Positions 35,375 to 45,167 of a DNA stretch of 64,000 bases are shown one piece after another (position 1 is the stretch's first letter; each line of letters begins with the position of its first letter). Source of the stretch: Thalassospira alkalitolerans (GTDB taxonomy: Bacteria; Pseudomonadota; Alphaproteobacteria; Rhodospirillales; Thalassospiraceae); NCBI RefSeq assembly GCF_002115745.1, contig NZ_JFKB01000008.1, positions 1 through 64,000 of the forward strand, written 5' to 3'. Both the position numbers and the translations under genes were made by a program. The notes under the pieces are model-generated. The model did no database searches. It had not been told where the DNA came from and was given only the letters and a program-made list of their open reading frames with translations.

Positions 35375-36871
35375 TTAGCGAAGCATACTGCCCTTTTCAC
35401 GCAAGGCTGTATGCCAAGACAGGGCTTCCTCAATAAGATGCGGCGTATGCCCCCCGCGGACCACGGCACGATGATAATAATCGTTCAGTTCATTGCGATA
35501 GGTCGGATGCACACAATTGGCGATGATGCTTTGCGCACGTTCCCGCGGGGCAAGACCGCGCAAATCGGCCAAACCGACCTCGGTGATCAGGATATCAACA
35601 TCGTGTTCGGTATGGTCAACGTGGCTTACCATCGGGACGACACTGGAAATCACGCCGTTTTTGGCGATGGATTTGGTCACGAAAATCGCCATATGAGCAT
35701 TCCGGGCAAAATCCCCCGATCCGCCAATGCCGTTCATCATGTGGGTTCCGCCGATATGGGTCGAGTTGACATTGCCGTAAATATCGAACTCAAGGGCGGT
35801 ATTGATACAGATAAGCCCAAGGCGACGGATGACTTCGGGGTGATTGCTGATTTCCTGTGGCCGCAGGATCAATTGATGTTTATAGCGCGCAAGATCGGCC
35901 ATGACCTGCTTGTATTTTTCAGCTGACAGGGTGATCGACGATCCGGACGCAAAATCAAGTTTTCCGGCATCGAACAAATCGAAGGTCGAATCCTGCAGCA
36001 CCTCGGAATACATTTTCAGGTTATGGAACGGGGTTTTAATAAGGCCATGCATCACCGAATTGGCAATCGTACCTATCCCTGCCTGAAGGGGCTGTAATTT
36101 GTTGGTCAAGCGGCCCAGTCTGACCTCGTTCAGCAGAAATTCCAACAAATGGCCTGTAATCGCGACGGTATCGTCATCAGGCGGCAGAATGGTCGATGAA
36201 CTGTCGAGCTTTTCCGTCATAACGATCGCGGCAATCTTGTCCGGATCAATCGGAATGAACGGGAAGCCAATCCGGCTTTCAGGCGACACGACCGGGATCG
36301 GCTGACGGGTCGGGCGGCGTGACGGGATATAGATATCGTGCAACCCTTCCAGCGTATCGGATTGCGACAGATTGATCTCGATGATCACCTTCTTGGCAAG
36401 AATGGCAAAACTTGCGGAATTACCGACCGAGGTCGTCGGAACAATTCCGCCCTGTTCGGTAATCGCCACCGCCTCAATCACGGCAATATCAACCGGCGGA
36501 ATTTGCTGCGTGCGTAAAAGCTCGACCGTTTCGGACAGGTGCTGATCAATAAACATCACCTCGCCATTATTGATCGCCTTGCGCAAGGCAGGATCAGCCT
36601 GAAATGGCATGCGACGCGACAAAACATGTGCCTCGGCCAGGGTTTTATCCAAATCGTTGCCCAGCGACGCACCGGTCAGAAGCGTAATTTTCAGTGGATC
36701 GGTCTTGGCCCGTTCAGCCAGCGCCATCGGCACCGCCTTGGCTTCGCCCGCACGGGTAAAGCCACTCATGCCAACTGTCATACCATCCTGAATAAGGCTT
36801 GCTGCATCCTCGGCACTGGTCACACGATCCAGTAAACCAGCATGTCGAATACGTTCACGATACATAGACAT
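35375..36871 (-). CDS. Acetyl-CoA hydrolase/succinyl-CoA:acetate CoA-transferase family
   Basis: 498 residues of the class I CoA-transferase family (COG0427), which moves CoA between short-chain acids or hydrolyses acetyl-CoA. Signals are DGMTVGMSGFTRAGEAKAVP near the N terminus, a catalytic-Glu segment KMYSEVLQDSTFDLFDAGK in the middle, and GIGGSGDFARNAHMAIFVTKS with the glycine-rich CoA loop. The length fits succinate CoA-transferases such as AarC/Cat1. The start is ATG 36871 or 36865; AGGA sits closer to ideal spacing for 36865. The gene is single, on the minus strand. Whether succinate or water is the acceptor cannot be seen here. Confidence 0.92.
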   Translation of the reverse strand: MSMYRERIRHAGLLDRVTSAEDAASLIQDGMTVGMSGFTRAGEAKAVPMALAERAKTDPLKITLLTGASLGNDLDKTLAEAHVLSRRMPFQADPALRKAINNGEVMFIDQHLSETVELLRTQQIPPVDIAVIEAVAITEQGGIVPTTSVGNSASFAILAKKVIIEINLSQSDTLEGLHDIYIPSRRPTRQPIPVVSPESRIGFPFIPIDPDKIAAIVMTEKLDSSSTILPPDDDTVAITGHLLEFLLNEVRLGRLTNKLQPLQAGIGTIANSVMHGLIKTPFHNLKMYSEVLQDSTFDLFDAGKLDFASGSSITLSAEKYKQVMADLARYKHQLILRPQEISNHPEVIRRLGLICINTALEFDIYGNVNSTHIGGTHMMNGIGGSGDFARNAHMAIFVTKSIAKNGVISSVVPMVSHVDHTEHDVDILITEVGLADLRGLAPRERAQSIIANCVHPTYRNELNDYYHRAVVRGGHTPHLIEEALSWHTALREKGSMLR

Positions 36872-36963
36872 TTCCTTTTCCAAAGACCGGCGATTAATGG
36901 CATTTCGTCACTGCATAAGTGACCAATGGTCATCATGCAAATCGAAACTTACATTCGGCCATG

Positions 36964-37620
36964 CTAATTTGTATAGTCAGCACTGTTTGGGTGAAAATTA
37001 CCCACCATATCGGCAAAATCCGCAATCGCTGCCACCGCATCCCTGATACTGTCGGCCTGTGTCCGCCCCGATTTCTTACGGACGTCGAAATCGTGATTAC
37101 CATCGGCAACCCAATGCAGGGTCACCGCATCTGACAGGCCATAACCGGCAACTTCATCGGGGGTACCAAACGGATCGCGCGTACCATGGCAAATCAGGAT
37201 GGGTGTTTTCATCCCCTTCAGGTGTTCGGTTCTAAGGTTTTCCGGTTTACCCGGTGGATGAAACGGATAGCCAAGGCACACAACACCGCGCACACCAAGG
37301 TCATCGCCAACCATGCTGGCGATCCGCCCGCCCATGGATTTCCCCCCAATGATCAGGCTTTCCGGATTGCCAAGCTGGGCAACCACTTGCGCAAATGTGT
37401 CGATCAAAACCGGTGCCCGGTCTGGTCCGCGCTTTTTGCCATCCAAACGGCGCTTGGCCATATAGGGGAATTCAAACCGTGCAACCCGATACCCGCAAGC
37501 AGCCAACCCCGTCGATATTTCATTCATGAACGGGCTGTCCATCGCCGCCCCGGCCCCATGCGCCAGGACGATGGTCAATGCGGCATCTTCTGGCCCGCAA
37601 AACAGGAAATCAATATTCAT
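36964..37620 (-). CDS. Small alpha/beta hydrolase (KANL3/Tex30-like)
   Basis: 218 residues, cytoplasmic. HGAGAAMDSPFMNEI is the oxyanion-side loop of the KANL3/Tex30-type group. The nucleophile Ser is in GGKSMGGRIAS, the acid Asp in HGTRDPFGTPDE and the His in DGNHDF. All three catalytic residues are present, unlike the exported relative near 9.4 kb. It starts at ATG 37620 and ends with a short polar tail. Substrates of this group are unknown. It is a single gene; a CoA-transferase gene precedes it on the left and an isochorismatase-like gene lies divergently on the right. Confidence 0.9.
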   Translation of the reverse strand: MNIDFLFCGPEDAALTIVLAHGAGAAMDSPFMNEISTGLAACGYRVARFEFPYMAKRRLDGKKRGPDRAPVLIDTFAQVVAQLGNPESLIIGGKSMGGRIASMVGDDLGVRGVVCLGYPFHPPGKPENLRTEHLKGMKTPILICHGTRDPFGTPDEVAGYGLSDAVTLHWVADGNHDFDVRKKSGRTQADSIRDAVAAIADFADMVGNFHPNSADYTN

Positions 37621-37846
37621 GGTGACTGGGGTTCCCTTAACTGCGCTGTTTTAGGATCAGGACTTATTCATTCATAATCCAAAGCATCCGCAAAATTCAA
37701 ATGGCATTCCCGCCCAGGCCAATTTTGCGAATGTCTTCCTGAATATCTCGCCTTTGGGGAATTTTTCGGGTTATCATATCCCTCCCCAAAGCAGCGCGCC
37801 GCGAAATTAAAGGCGTTCCCATGCCCCCATCCAAGTCCAAATTCAG

Positions 37847-38437
37847 GTGAACCTCATGCGTAACGAGAAAACCCTGCTGAATCCAGCATGTAGCGCGCTT
37901 GTCATGATTGATTTGCAAAATGGCATTCTGGCCCAGCCCCTGCATCCGCGAAGCGGGGATGTCGTTCTGGAAAATGCGCGCGGCCTTATTGCCAAATTCC
38001 GTGCCGCCAATGCGCCCATCGTTCTGGTTCGTGTTTTCTGGTCACCCGATATGGCCGATGCCCCCCGTCAACCGGTCGATATGCCATCCGTCCCGCCCAA
38101 ATGCCCGCCGGATGATTGGGGCACATTGGTTGATGGATTGGAACAGCCCGGTGATATCGTGATCACCAAACATCAATGGGGGGCGTTTTACGGCACCGAA
38201 CTTGACCTGCAATTGCGCCGTCGCGGAATCGACACCATTGTTCTGGGCGGGGTTGTGACCAATTTCGGGGTCGAATCTACCGCGCGCGCCGCATGGGAAC
38301 ACGGCTATAACATTGTCATTGCCGAGGATACCACCGCGACGAAATCCATTGAAATGCACCAGTTTTCCATTACCGAAATCCTGCCCCGCATTGCCCGTAT
38401 TCGACGATCCGAGGAACTTGAATTCACCGCCCCCTGA
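37847..38437 (+). CDS. Isochorismatase-fold hydrolase (YecD-like)
   Basis: 196 residues. The fold is clear: ALVMIDLQNGIL supplies the conserved Asp, ITKHQWGAFYGTELD the conserved Lys, and VVTNFGVESTARAAWEHGYNIVIAEDT the nucleophile loop. At the nucleophile position the usual Cys (TNxCVEST) is Gly, as in YecD and in true isochorismatases, so this is not a classical cysteine hydrolase. The cis-peptide VVT that builds the site is retained. ATG 37847 or the internal ATG at 37856 could start the protein. The neighbouring AbrB transporter gene follows on the same strand after 86 bp. Confidence 0.9.
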   Translation: MNLMRNEKTLLNPACSALVMIDLQNGILAQPLHPRSGDVVLENARGLIAKFRAANAPIVLVRVFWSPDMADAPRQPVDMPSVPPKCPPDDWGTLVDGLEQPGDIVITKHQWGAFYGTELDLQLRRRGIDTIVLGGVVTNFGVESTARAAWEHGYNIVIAEDTTATKSIEMHQFSITEILPRIARIRRSEELEFTAP

Positions 38438-38523
38438 TCCAAAAGCCAAATAAACCCGTTCCCCAACCGGGGCCAGACAGCCACCGTCAGTTTCACTTCC
38501 CGTCACCAGCAAAAGGCCGCCCC

Positions 38524-39666
38524 GTGCCAGATACCGCGCCCCATCCCAAACAACCATTCCCGGCCCCGTCATCGCCCCCGCCTGACGACGAAAAACTCGG
38601 TCGTTTGCCGCAACTTGCGCAATGGGGGTTGTTGATTGCGCTGTCGCTTGCCCTGTCGGTCTTTTTGCATGATGCCGATATCCCGGCCGCCTTGTTATTG
38701 GGACCGATGATTATTGGCATTATCATGGGGACCAATGGTGCGACCATTACCATGCCAAAACCGGTTTACCTGGGCGCGCAATCCGTATTGGGGTGCATGG
38801 TTGGCGGATCAATGACCGCCGGGATCATCACATCCTTTATGCATGACTGGCCGCTGGTTTTAGGCGTGACAACGCTAACACTGATCGCCAGCAGCTTTTT
38901 GGGCTGGATCCTTTGCATCAAACAGGTCCTGCCCGGAACAGCAGGCATTTGGGGATCATCCCCCGGTGCGGCATCCGCCATGGTCATCATGGCCGAGGCA
39001 TTTGGCGCCGATGCACGGCTTGTCGCCTTCATGCAATATGTCCGGGTGGTTATTGTCGTCGCCGTTGCATCAAGCGTTGCCAATTTCTGGGTTGATCCGG
39101 CAATTACCGCCGCAGCCGTGCCTCATCAATGGTTTTCCGCCTTTGATGCAGGCGATTTTGCCATCACGCTGGCGCTGGCGCTGGGGGGCTGTATCGTCGG
39201 CGAAAAGTCGCGTTTGCCATCCGGGGCGCTTTTGGTGCCGATGATCGTTGTCATGGTGCTTAGCATTTCCGGTCTGGTCGATATCGTTCTGCCCGAATGG
39301 TTCCTTGGCCTGACCTATGCGGTGATCGGCGGCATGATCGGGCTTAAATTTACCCCAAATGTCCTGCGTCACGCGGCCTATGCCCTGCCAAGAATCCTGA
39401 TATCGATCTTTGTTCTGATCGGTTTTTGCGCCGGGATTTCGGTTTTGCTGGTGATGTTCATGGATGTTGATCCCCTAACCGCCTATCTGGCGACCAGCCC
39501 CGGCGGACTTGATTCCGTTGCCATCATCGCGGCCAGCACCAATGTCGACCTGTCGTTCATCCTTGTCCTGCAAGCCACACGGTTTTTTATGGTGTTGCTG
39601 TTTGGTCCGCCGCTTGCCCGCATGATCGCGCGCCGCACGGCCAATTTTCCGGATAAAATCCAATAA
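38524..39666 (+). CDS. AbrB-family membrane transporter
   Basis: 380 residues. After a proline-rich cytoplasmic N terminus there are about ten hydrophobic helices arranged as two repeats, each with a GPMIIGIIMG or VPMIVVMVL-type segment, which is the internal duplication of the membrane AbrB family (COG3180). GSSPGAASAMVIMAEAFGADARLVAFMQYVRV is the family's best signature. Substrate and mechanism are unproven; some relatives are annotated as ammonia monooxygenase by old error. The start is GTG after AAAGG. It lies downstream of the isochorismatase-like gene. Confidence 0.9.
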   Translation: MPDTAPHPKQPFPAPSSPPPDDEKLGRLPQLAQWGLLIALSLALSVFLHDADIPAALLLGPMIIGIIMGTNGATITMPKPVYLGAQSVLGCMVGGSMTAGIITSFMHDWPLVLGVTTLTLIASSFLGWILCIKQVLPGTAGIWGSSPGAASAMVIMAEAFGADARLVAFMQYVRVVIVVAVASSVANFWVDPAITAAAVPHQWFSAFDAGDFAITLALALGGCIVGEKSRLPSGALLVPMIVVMVLSISGLVDIVLPEWFLGLTYAVIGGMIGLKFTPNVLRHAAYALPRILISIFVLIGFCAGISVLLVMFMDVDPLTAYLATSPGGLDSVAIIAASTNVDLSFILVLQATRFFMVLLFGPPLARMIARRTANFPDKIQ

Positions 39667-39679
39667 CGCAAAACGCTGT

Positions 39680-41113
39680 TTACATCACAAGGATCTGACC
39701 GACAAAGCCCTCAACACGATGGCTAAGTTCCGATCCTTGTGTTTCCAGATTGCGCGCCGCATTTGCAAGCTCGCCCGCGACCTGCCCGTTATGGGCGATG
39801 GCACCAGCAATATCGGTAACACTATCACCGACCTGTCGCGCCTGCGCCAAGGCATCAAGCGCATCACCTGCAACCGTGCGACAGATCGCAACCTGCCCGC
39901 CGGTTTGTTCAGCGGTGTTTTCGGCGCGCGCCTGTAAATCCCCCATCGCATCGGCAATCTTGTCGATCTCGCCACCGGCCTTGGAAATGGCACCGGTCAC
40001 GCCATCCATCCATTGGGCAATTTCCGCCGTTGCCGTTTCAGATTGCCCGGCCAGTGCCTTGACTTCCTTGGCGACAATCGCAAATCCCTTGCCGGCTTCG
40101 CCCACACGGGCCGCCTCGATCGCGGCATTCAGGCCCAGCATCTTGATCTGGCTGGCAATGGCGGAAATGGTCGCTAACATCTTGCCCGCATCAGCCGCCC
40201 GGTCCTGTAATTTGACAAATTCATCGCGCATGTCACGCGCCTGCATGCCCAGACCGCGCGTGGTTTCAACATTTTCCCCGGCATCATCACCAATGGTCGT
40301 TAATGCGCCCTGAAGCGCTTCCATCTGTCCGGCAACATTTTCAATCCGGGCAAGGGCCGCACCTGCGGCCCGATCAATACCCTGACTGCATTCATCGGTG
40401 CGACGGTTACTGCCATCAAGAACGTCAAGCGCGCTTCGCATCTGGGTTACCGCCGCGCCAAGCATCCCGACCGTACCCTGCACCTGATTTTCAAAATCAG
40501 CCGCCAGCTTTTCACGTGAAGCACGGGCCGCGTCACGTTCAAGCACACGGGCAACCTGCCCCCCGACAAACCCCAGAAGTTCAAGCATTTCGTCATCAAG
40601 ACGGGCAACATCACGACTGAAAAATTCGATCACGGCAACCACCTGCCCGCCCAGTTTCACCGGCAAGGCAAAACATCCGCGAAGCCCGTTCCGCGCCGCC
40701 CCGCTGGCACGCAGAAAGCCATCTTTTTGGGTGACATCATCAATGCAAACCGGTTCGCCCTTTTGCGCGACATTGCCAATCAGGCCCTGCCCAAGGCTAA
40801 AAACCGTTGCTTCGGATTGGCTGCGGAAATCGGAAAGCTCGTTAATCGAAACGCCGCGCCCAACTGACCAAATCCCCGCAGATGACAAACTGCCGTCATC
40901 GCGGCGCAAATAGGCATGTCCCACCGGCCACTGACAATATTCGCAGACCGCATCCAGAATGCCGGAAATCGCCCGATTACTTTGCCGCGCATCATCGGCA
41001 ATGGTTCCGACCTTGCGCAACAGGCGCAAAACATCAGTCAGGCGCGCCTCGCGGCCCTGTTGCAAGCGGGTATCGTCATCAGCGGAAATGGAACGAATAA
41101 AACCGGCAAACAT
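39680..41113 (-). CDS. Soluble GAF-MCP signal transducer
   Basis: 477 residues, without transmembrane segments. A GAF domain at ~30-195 (with an unusual AVIEFFSRDVARLDDEMLELL end) precedes an MCP signalling hairpin. The highly conserved tip, IKMLGLNAAIEAARVGEAGKGFAIVAKEVKALAGQSE, is intact, so it should engage CheA/CheW. The C terminus lacks a pentapeptide tether for CheR. The ATG at 41113 has GGAG at good spacing; the frame is open upstream. No che genes are in the window. Cytoplasmic chemoreceptors of this kind often sense redox or small ligands through the GAF domain; no haem or flavin ligand is obvious. Confidence 0.9.
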   Translation of the reverse strand: MFAGFIRSISADDDTRLQQGREARLTDVLRLLRKVGTIADDARQSNRAISGILDAVCEYCQWPVGHAYLRRDDGSLSSAGIWSVGRGVSINELSDFRSQSEATVFSLGQGLIGNVAQKGEPVCIDDVTQKDGFLRASGAARNGLRGCFALPVKLGGQVVAVIEFFSRDVARLDDEMLELLGFVGGQVARVLERDAARASREKLAADFENQVQGTVGMLGAAVTQMRSALDVLDGSNRRTDECSQGIDRAAGAALARIENVAGQMEALQGALTTIGDDAGENVETTRGLGMQARDMRDEFVKLQDRAADAGKMLATISAIASQIKMLGLNAAIEAARVGEAGKGFAIVAKEVKALAGQSETATAEIAQWMDGVTGAISKAGGEIDKIADAMGDLQARAENTAEQTGGQVAICRTVAGDALDALAQARQVGDSVTDIAGAIAHNGQVAGELANAARNLETQGSELSHRVEGFVGQILVM

Positions 41114-41247
41114 TGCACTTCTCCGAGGCAAGAGACATCTGAAACCGACCCAGGATGACATCCGTCAGGTCGTTTGATTGTCATGCAAGCCTCGTTGCCT
41201 GCCGATTTATTTGGGCTGCGCCTTTGCAACCACGATTTAAATTTATC

Positions 41248-41277
41248 GCCTTTTCGCACATGCGAAAAGGCTTTTTT
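41248..41277 (+). terminator. Orphan plus-strand terminator
   Basis: A perfect 10-bp stem (GCCTTTTCGC at 41248-41257 with 41262-41271) with an ACAT loop, and T6 beginning at 41272. The polarity fits plus-strand transcription only, yet the genes on both sides are on the minus strand. It therefore suggests an unannotated plus-strand RNA ending here. Confidence 0.8.
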
Positions 41278-41394
41278 ACAATCCTGTCACAAAACAGGGA
41301 CGCCTGAGATCATCACGGCATCCCCGATCGCATGGATTGAACCAGCATATCAAGACTGTAAACAAAAGTTTACAGCCCATCATAACAGCACCAC

Positions 41395-42315
41395 CTATCG
41401 CAGGATTTTGCGAAAGACACCCGATGCCACCATCACCCCGAAAATCACCAGAACCACAGCAAGAACAAGGATAAGGTTCCCGGCCTCGCCCAGCAGGAAC
41501 ACACCGCCAAGCGCGGTCAAGGCCGGTGTCATAGACCCAAAGGCCGACGCCCCGGTTGATCCGATATGACGCACGGCAAGCCCATAGGTCACAGCGGCAA
41601 CACATCCCGCAAGCAGTCCCTGAATAACCAGCAACAGCAACACATCATCCATCGGTGCCTCGGCAAGGTTCGTACCGGTAAACACCGCAACCACCGCCAT
41701 AATGACAAAAGACCAGAACCCGACAAAGGCCGCGGCCTCCAACGCGCCAAGTCCGCTTTGACGCATCGCATGGGTATAGCACGCCCACATCAACGCCCCG
41801 ACAGACACAAGCCCGTACCCATAAAGAATGGTATCCCCCGTCGCATGGCCGGGTTTCAAAACGGCCAGCAACACAATACCGGTAATCACCATGCCATAAC
41901 CGGTCAAACGAACCCAACCCGGCCGTTCCCCAAACAGCAGCACGGCAATCAATACCGCCCAAACCCCCATCACACCGGGCAGCAAAATGCCAACATGACT
42001 TGCCGGAACGAATTGCAGGGCATTGGCAACCAGCAATGTATAGAATGCCCCCGACCCAACCAGCATGGTCACACCATTGACCAGCGACAGTCCTTTGGGC
42101 CAGATCCCGCGTTTAAGCCAAATCGGCGCCAATAAGGCAAACGGCACAACAAACCGCAAAAGCCCGATATCAACCGCTGTAAAATCAGACGTCATGGCAT
42201 AGCGCGTGACAATCAGCCAAGCAGCCCAAACCATGACAGTCGCAAGGGCGGCAGTCACCCCAATCAGGCGACTTTCCGTTGTGCTGGTGGCGGCAACAGC
42301 AGAATTTCGAGGCAT
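41395..42315 (-). CDS. EamA/DMT-family transporter
   Basis: 306 residues, ten hydrophobic helices in two EamA repeats. ALATVMVWAAWLIVTRYAM starts the first repeat and YGYGLVSVGALMWACYTHAM the second; GSTGASAFGSMTPALTALGGVFLLGE is the conserved helix 9-10 segment with the Pro and Glu of the family. Drug/metabolite transporters export or import amino acids, nucleotide precursors or drugs; no substrate can be assigned. It is a single gene. An ATG start at 42315 is clear. Confidence 0.92.
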   Translation of the reverse strand: MPRNSAVAATSTTESRLIGVTAALATVMVWAAWLIVTRYAMTSDFTAVDIGLLRFVVPFALLAPIWLKRGIWPKGLSLVNGVTMLVGSGAFYTLLVANALQFVPASHVGILLPGVMGVWAVLIAVLLFGERPGWVRLTGYGMVITGIVLLAVLKPGHATGDTILYGYGLVSVGALMWACYTHAMRQSGLGALEAAAFVGFWSFVIMAVVAVFTGTNLAEAPMDDVLLLLVIQGLLAGCVAAVTYGLAVRHIGSTGASAFGSMTPALTALGGVFLLGEAGNLILVLAVVLVIFGVMVASGVFRKILR

Positions 42316-42436
42316 AAAATGGCTTTCATATTGGGCGAGCAGGGCCGAACCCTAAACAGATTTCATACAGAAATCATGCCCGCCCACGAATGACAAGTCT
42401 GCCAATACGTTTTTTGACCACCGGTCAGTCCATATT

Positions 42437-43327
42437 TCAAAGTGCCGAATTGCCACACACCAGAACATCGCAAGGCGCACTGGCAAGAATGTGCTGTGTC
42501 ACACTGCCCAGCAACCATTCCTCGATCATGCCGCGCCCGTGTTTGCCAATTGCAACCAGATCGGCATTTTCATCCCCCGCCACGGCCAGAATGGCCGAAG
42601 CCACATCGCCATTAATCGTGCGCAGACTGATTTTATTATTCGGATCACCGATGTCGGCCCGCAACATCGCCAGTTCGGCCTGGGCCTTTTTATGTTCCTG
42701 TTCACGATAATAATCAATTTCCGCCCCGGTCACCCCGGCGTGGCGCAATTGCGGCTCGTAACTTAGTGACACCGCGTGCAGCAGGACAATTTCCGCATCG
42801 GGCAGCAACTTGCGCACTGTGCGTAGCGATGCCTCCGACCAATTGGAAAAATCCACAGGCAGCAAGACCTTGCGATAAGGTTCACCCACCGGGTAATTAA
42901 CCACCAATGTCGGGCGGGTCGCCTGGCGCAACAGTCGTTCGGCGGTTGACCCCGTTGCCAGATCGCGCAATTTTCCGGCGCCATGCCCGCCCATAACCTG
43001 CAATCGCGCGCCTGTTGCCGTGGCGCAATCGATCATTTCGCGCGTAACCGGTCCGTTGCGCAATTCGGTCGTCACCTTGATCGATGAAGATTTTTCCACC
43101 GCACGTCCAAGTTCCTTAAGGTCGGCGATAAGCTGGTCATGCAATCGATCATGATCATTCCCGTCGCGCAGGCCGATCAATTCAGCCAGCCCCGACCAGA
43201 TATCGCCTTCCACCACATGCAGCAGATGCACCCCCGCCTTACGGGATTTGGCAATCTGCACGCCACGCATCAGCGCCAAACCAGCGGTATCGGAAAAATC
43301 GGTGGCAACAAGAATGGGGGCGGTCAT
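42437..43327 (-). CDS. Tandem universal stress protein
   Basis: 296 residues with two UspA domains. The first (1-~145) opens PILVATDFSDTAG and closes GGHGAGKLRDLATGSTAERLLRQATRPTLVV, carrying the G-x(2)-G-x(9)-GS ATP motif. The second (~150-296) opens KVLLPVDFSNWSEAS and closes GKHGRGMIEEWLLGSVTQHILASAPCDVLV with the same motif. Both probably bind ATP. I chose the ATG at 43327; the TTG three codons upstream touches the binding site. The KefB-type antiporter gene stops five bases before this start, so the two are a coupled pair. Usp proteins next to CPA2 antiporters may tune them. Confidence 0.93.
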   Translation of the reverse strand: MTAPILVATDFSDTAGLALMRGVQIAKSRKAGVHLLHVVEGDIWSGLAELIGLRDGNDHDRLHDQLIADLKELGRAVEKSSSIKVTTELRNGPVTREMIDCATATGARLQVMGGHGAGKLRDLATGSTAERLLRQATRPTLVVNYPVGEPYRKVLLPVDFSNWSEASLRTVRKLLPDAEIVLLHAVSLSYEPQLRHAGVTGAEIDYYREQEHKKAQAELAMLRADIGDPNNKISLRTINGDVASAILAVAGDENADLVAIGKHGRGMIEEWLLGSVTQHILASAPCDVLVCGNSAL

Positions 43328-43332
43328 GATAT

Positions 43333-44991
43333 TCAATCCTTCTTTTCAGGGGATAGAGTATGGGGAGTGGCAAATATCCCGCTGGCGTAATCTGCAGCAT
43401 CTTCAAACAGGTTAAGAACCCTGTCGCATCCCATTTCCACAAGCATCTCGCCATGTGTTCGATCACGAACAATCCCCGCGATATTTCCGGTGAAATTAGC
43501 CCTCCGAATGGCATGAACCAATCCGGCATTGGATTCCACCAACGGCAATGTCGTTACCACCCAACGCGCTTTTGACAACGGCAGCCCGTCAATAAAGGCA
43601 TCATCTTCCCCGTCACCGAACTGCACCGGCAGGTCTTTTTGCTTAAGCTGATTTACGGTTTCGGGATCAAAATCAACGCCCAGTACCGGCGTGCCGTTTT
43701 TGTGCAATTCAGACAGCAAACGTCGACCATACCGGCCAAGCCCAAAAATCACCACTTCGGGATATTCATCAATCAGAACCTGTTCCTCGGCCGCAATTTC
43801 GCGCGAGGGGTGCTTGCGTTCAAACACCGACAATAACGGCGCAATCCGATTATAAACAGGATGCGAATACAAAATCATATAGGTCGAAAGCGTGATCGTC
43901 ACGAGGCCCACAAGCGTCGTCAGGCCCAGTGCCTCAATCCCGACATGACCAAGCGTGATGCCCATCGCAACAAAGACAATCGAAAATTCGCTGATTTGCG
44001 CCACCGTCAGCCCCGCAAGGAACCCGGTTCGTTTGCGATATCCCATATATCCCATAATCGCCATGACGATCAGCGGATTGCCAATCAAGACAAACAGCGA
44101 CAAGACAATCGCCGGCAGGACCTCATCACCAAGGGTCGAAAAATCAAGTTTCGACCCCAGATCGATAAAGAAAAACAACAATAGAAAATCACGAATACCT
44201 GTCAGCCTGGCGTTGATCGCCTCACGATAGCCGGTCGAAGCCAACGAGAACCCTGCCAGAAATGCCCCGGCCTCGTGACTGAATCCGGCCCATTCACCAA
44301 AGGCTGCCAATGCCGTTCCCCAGGCAATCGCAAATATCAGCAGCAATTCACTCGATTGCGCCATCATCGCAATAACACGTGGCAAGATATAGCGCATGGC
44401 GATAACCAAAAGCACTGCGGCAACGGCAATCCGCCCCGCCAGTGATGCAACGATCTCGATCATCGTCGCATCTTCGGCACCGCGCATCGCACTCATCGCC
44501 ATCATGGCAATGACCACGGCCACGTCTTGTACAATCAGAAAACCAATGGCAATCCGGCCATGCAGCGTATCAATCTCGCGCTTATCGGCCAAAAGTTTGA
44601 CGACAATGATCGTGCTCGAAAAGGTCAGGGCAACGGCAACATAAATCGCCTCCATTACCCCTTTGCCCATCAGTAAAATGATGCAAAATCCGATAATGAT
44701 CGTAAAGGCCAATTGCCCCAAACCGGTTGCCAACGCCACTGGTCCGATATGGCGGACATGGGAAATATCCAGCTTGAGGCCGACCACAAACAGCAAAACC
44801 GCCACACCAACTTTTGCCAGCAGCTCAATCGGTTCATGCGCGGTCACAAGACCCAGAAACGCCGGACCAACCACTACTCCGACCACGATATAAGCAATCA
44901 GGGCTGGCTGGCGCAGTTTAACAAACAATCCACCAATCACTGCGCAAATCAGCAGCAAAAGGGAAATCTCGGCAAAGGATGTTTCAGGCAT
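43333..44991 (-). CDS. KefB-like CPA2 cation:proton antiporter with TrkA-N domain
   Basis: 552 residues from ATG 44991; earlier in-frame codons add a poor leader. Twelve or so membrane helices form the Na+/H+-exchanger core, including LTFSSTIIVVKLLADK and HEAGAFLAGFSLAST. A TrkA-N Rossmann domain follows (VVIFGLGRYGRRLLSELHKNGTPVLGVDFDPE) with GxGxxG for NAD(H). No TrkA-C domain is seen. It should exchange K+ or Na+ for protons under nucleotide control. A universal stress gene follows 5 bp after its stop, in the same transcript, suggesting stress-linked regulation. Confidence 0.95.
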   Translation of the reverse strand: MPETSFAEISLLLLICAVIGGLFVKLRQPALIAYIVVGVVVGPAFLGLVTAHEPIELLAKVGVAVLLFVVGLKLDISHVRHIGPVALATGLGQLAFTIIIGFCIILLMGKGVMEAIYVAVALTFSSTIIVVKLLADKREIDTLHGRIAIGFLIVQDVAVVIAMMAMSAMRGAEDATMIEIVASLAGRIAVAAVLLVIAMRYILPRVIAMMAQSSELLLIFAIAWGTALAAFGEWAGFSHEAGAFLAGFSLASTGYREAINARLTGIRDFLLLFFFIDLGSKLDFSTLGDEVLPAIVLSLFVLIGNPLIVMAIMGYMGYRKRTGFLAGLTVAQISEFSIVFVAMGITLGHVGIEALGLTTLVGLVTITLSTYMILYSHPVYNRIAPLLSVFERKHPSREIAAEEQVLIDEYPEVVIFGLGRYGRRLLSELHKNGTPVLGVDFDPETVNQLKQKDLPVQFGDGEDDAFIDGLPLSKARWVVTTLPLVESNAGLVHAIRRANFTGNIAGIVRDRTHGEMLVEMGCDRVLNLFEDAADYASGIFATPHTLSPEKKD

Positions 44992-45048
44992 ACGGGCAGA
45001 CCATTTTGGGTGAATATTCAGCCCATTATGGCAAGCCCACATAAAAAA

Positions 45049-45076
45049 AACAGGCGCGACCGACGTCGCACCTGTT
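45049..45076 (-). terminator. Fumarase-gene terminator
   Basis: A 12-pair stem with one wobble (45049-45060 with 45065-45076); the minus strand continues into eight T residues. It lies about 90 bp beyond the fumarase stop. Confidence 0.9.
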
Positions 45077-45167
45077 AACCACTTCACAATCTAAAGTTTA
45101 TAATTATTCCAAACACACCACCATAGAACAACAATGTCGCCCTACCGTATCGGCGCATCTGAGCAGT

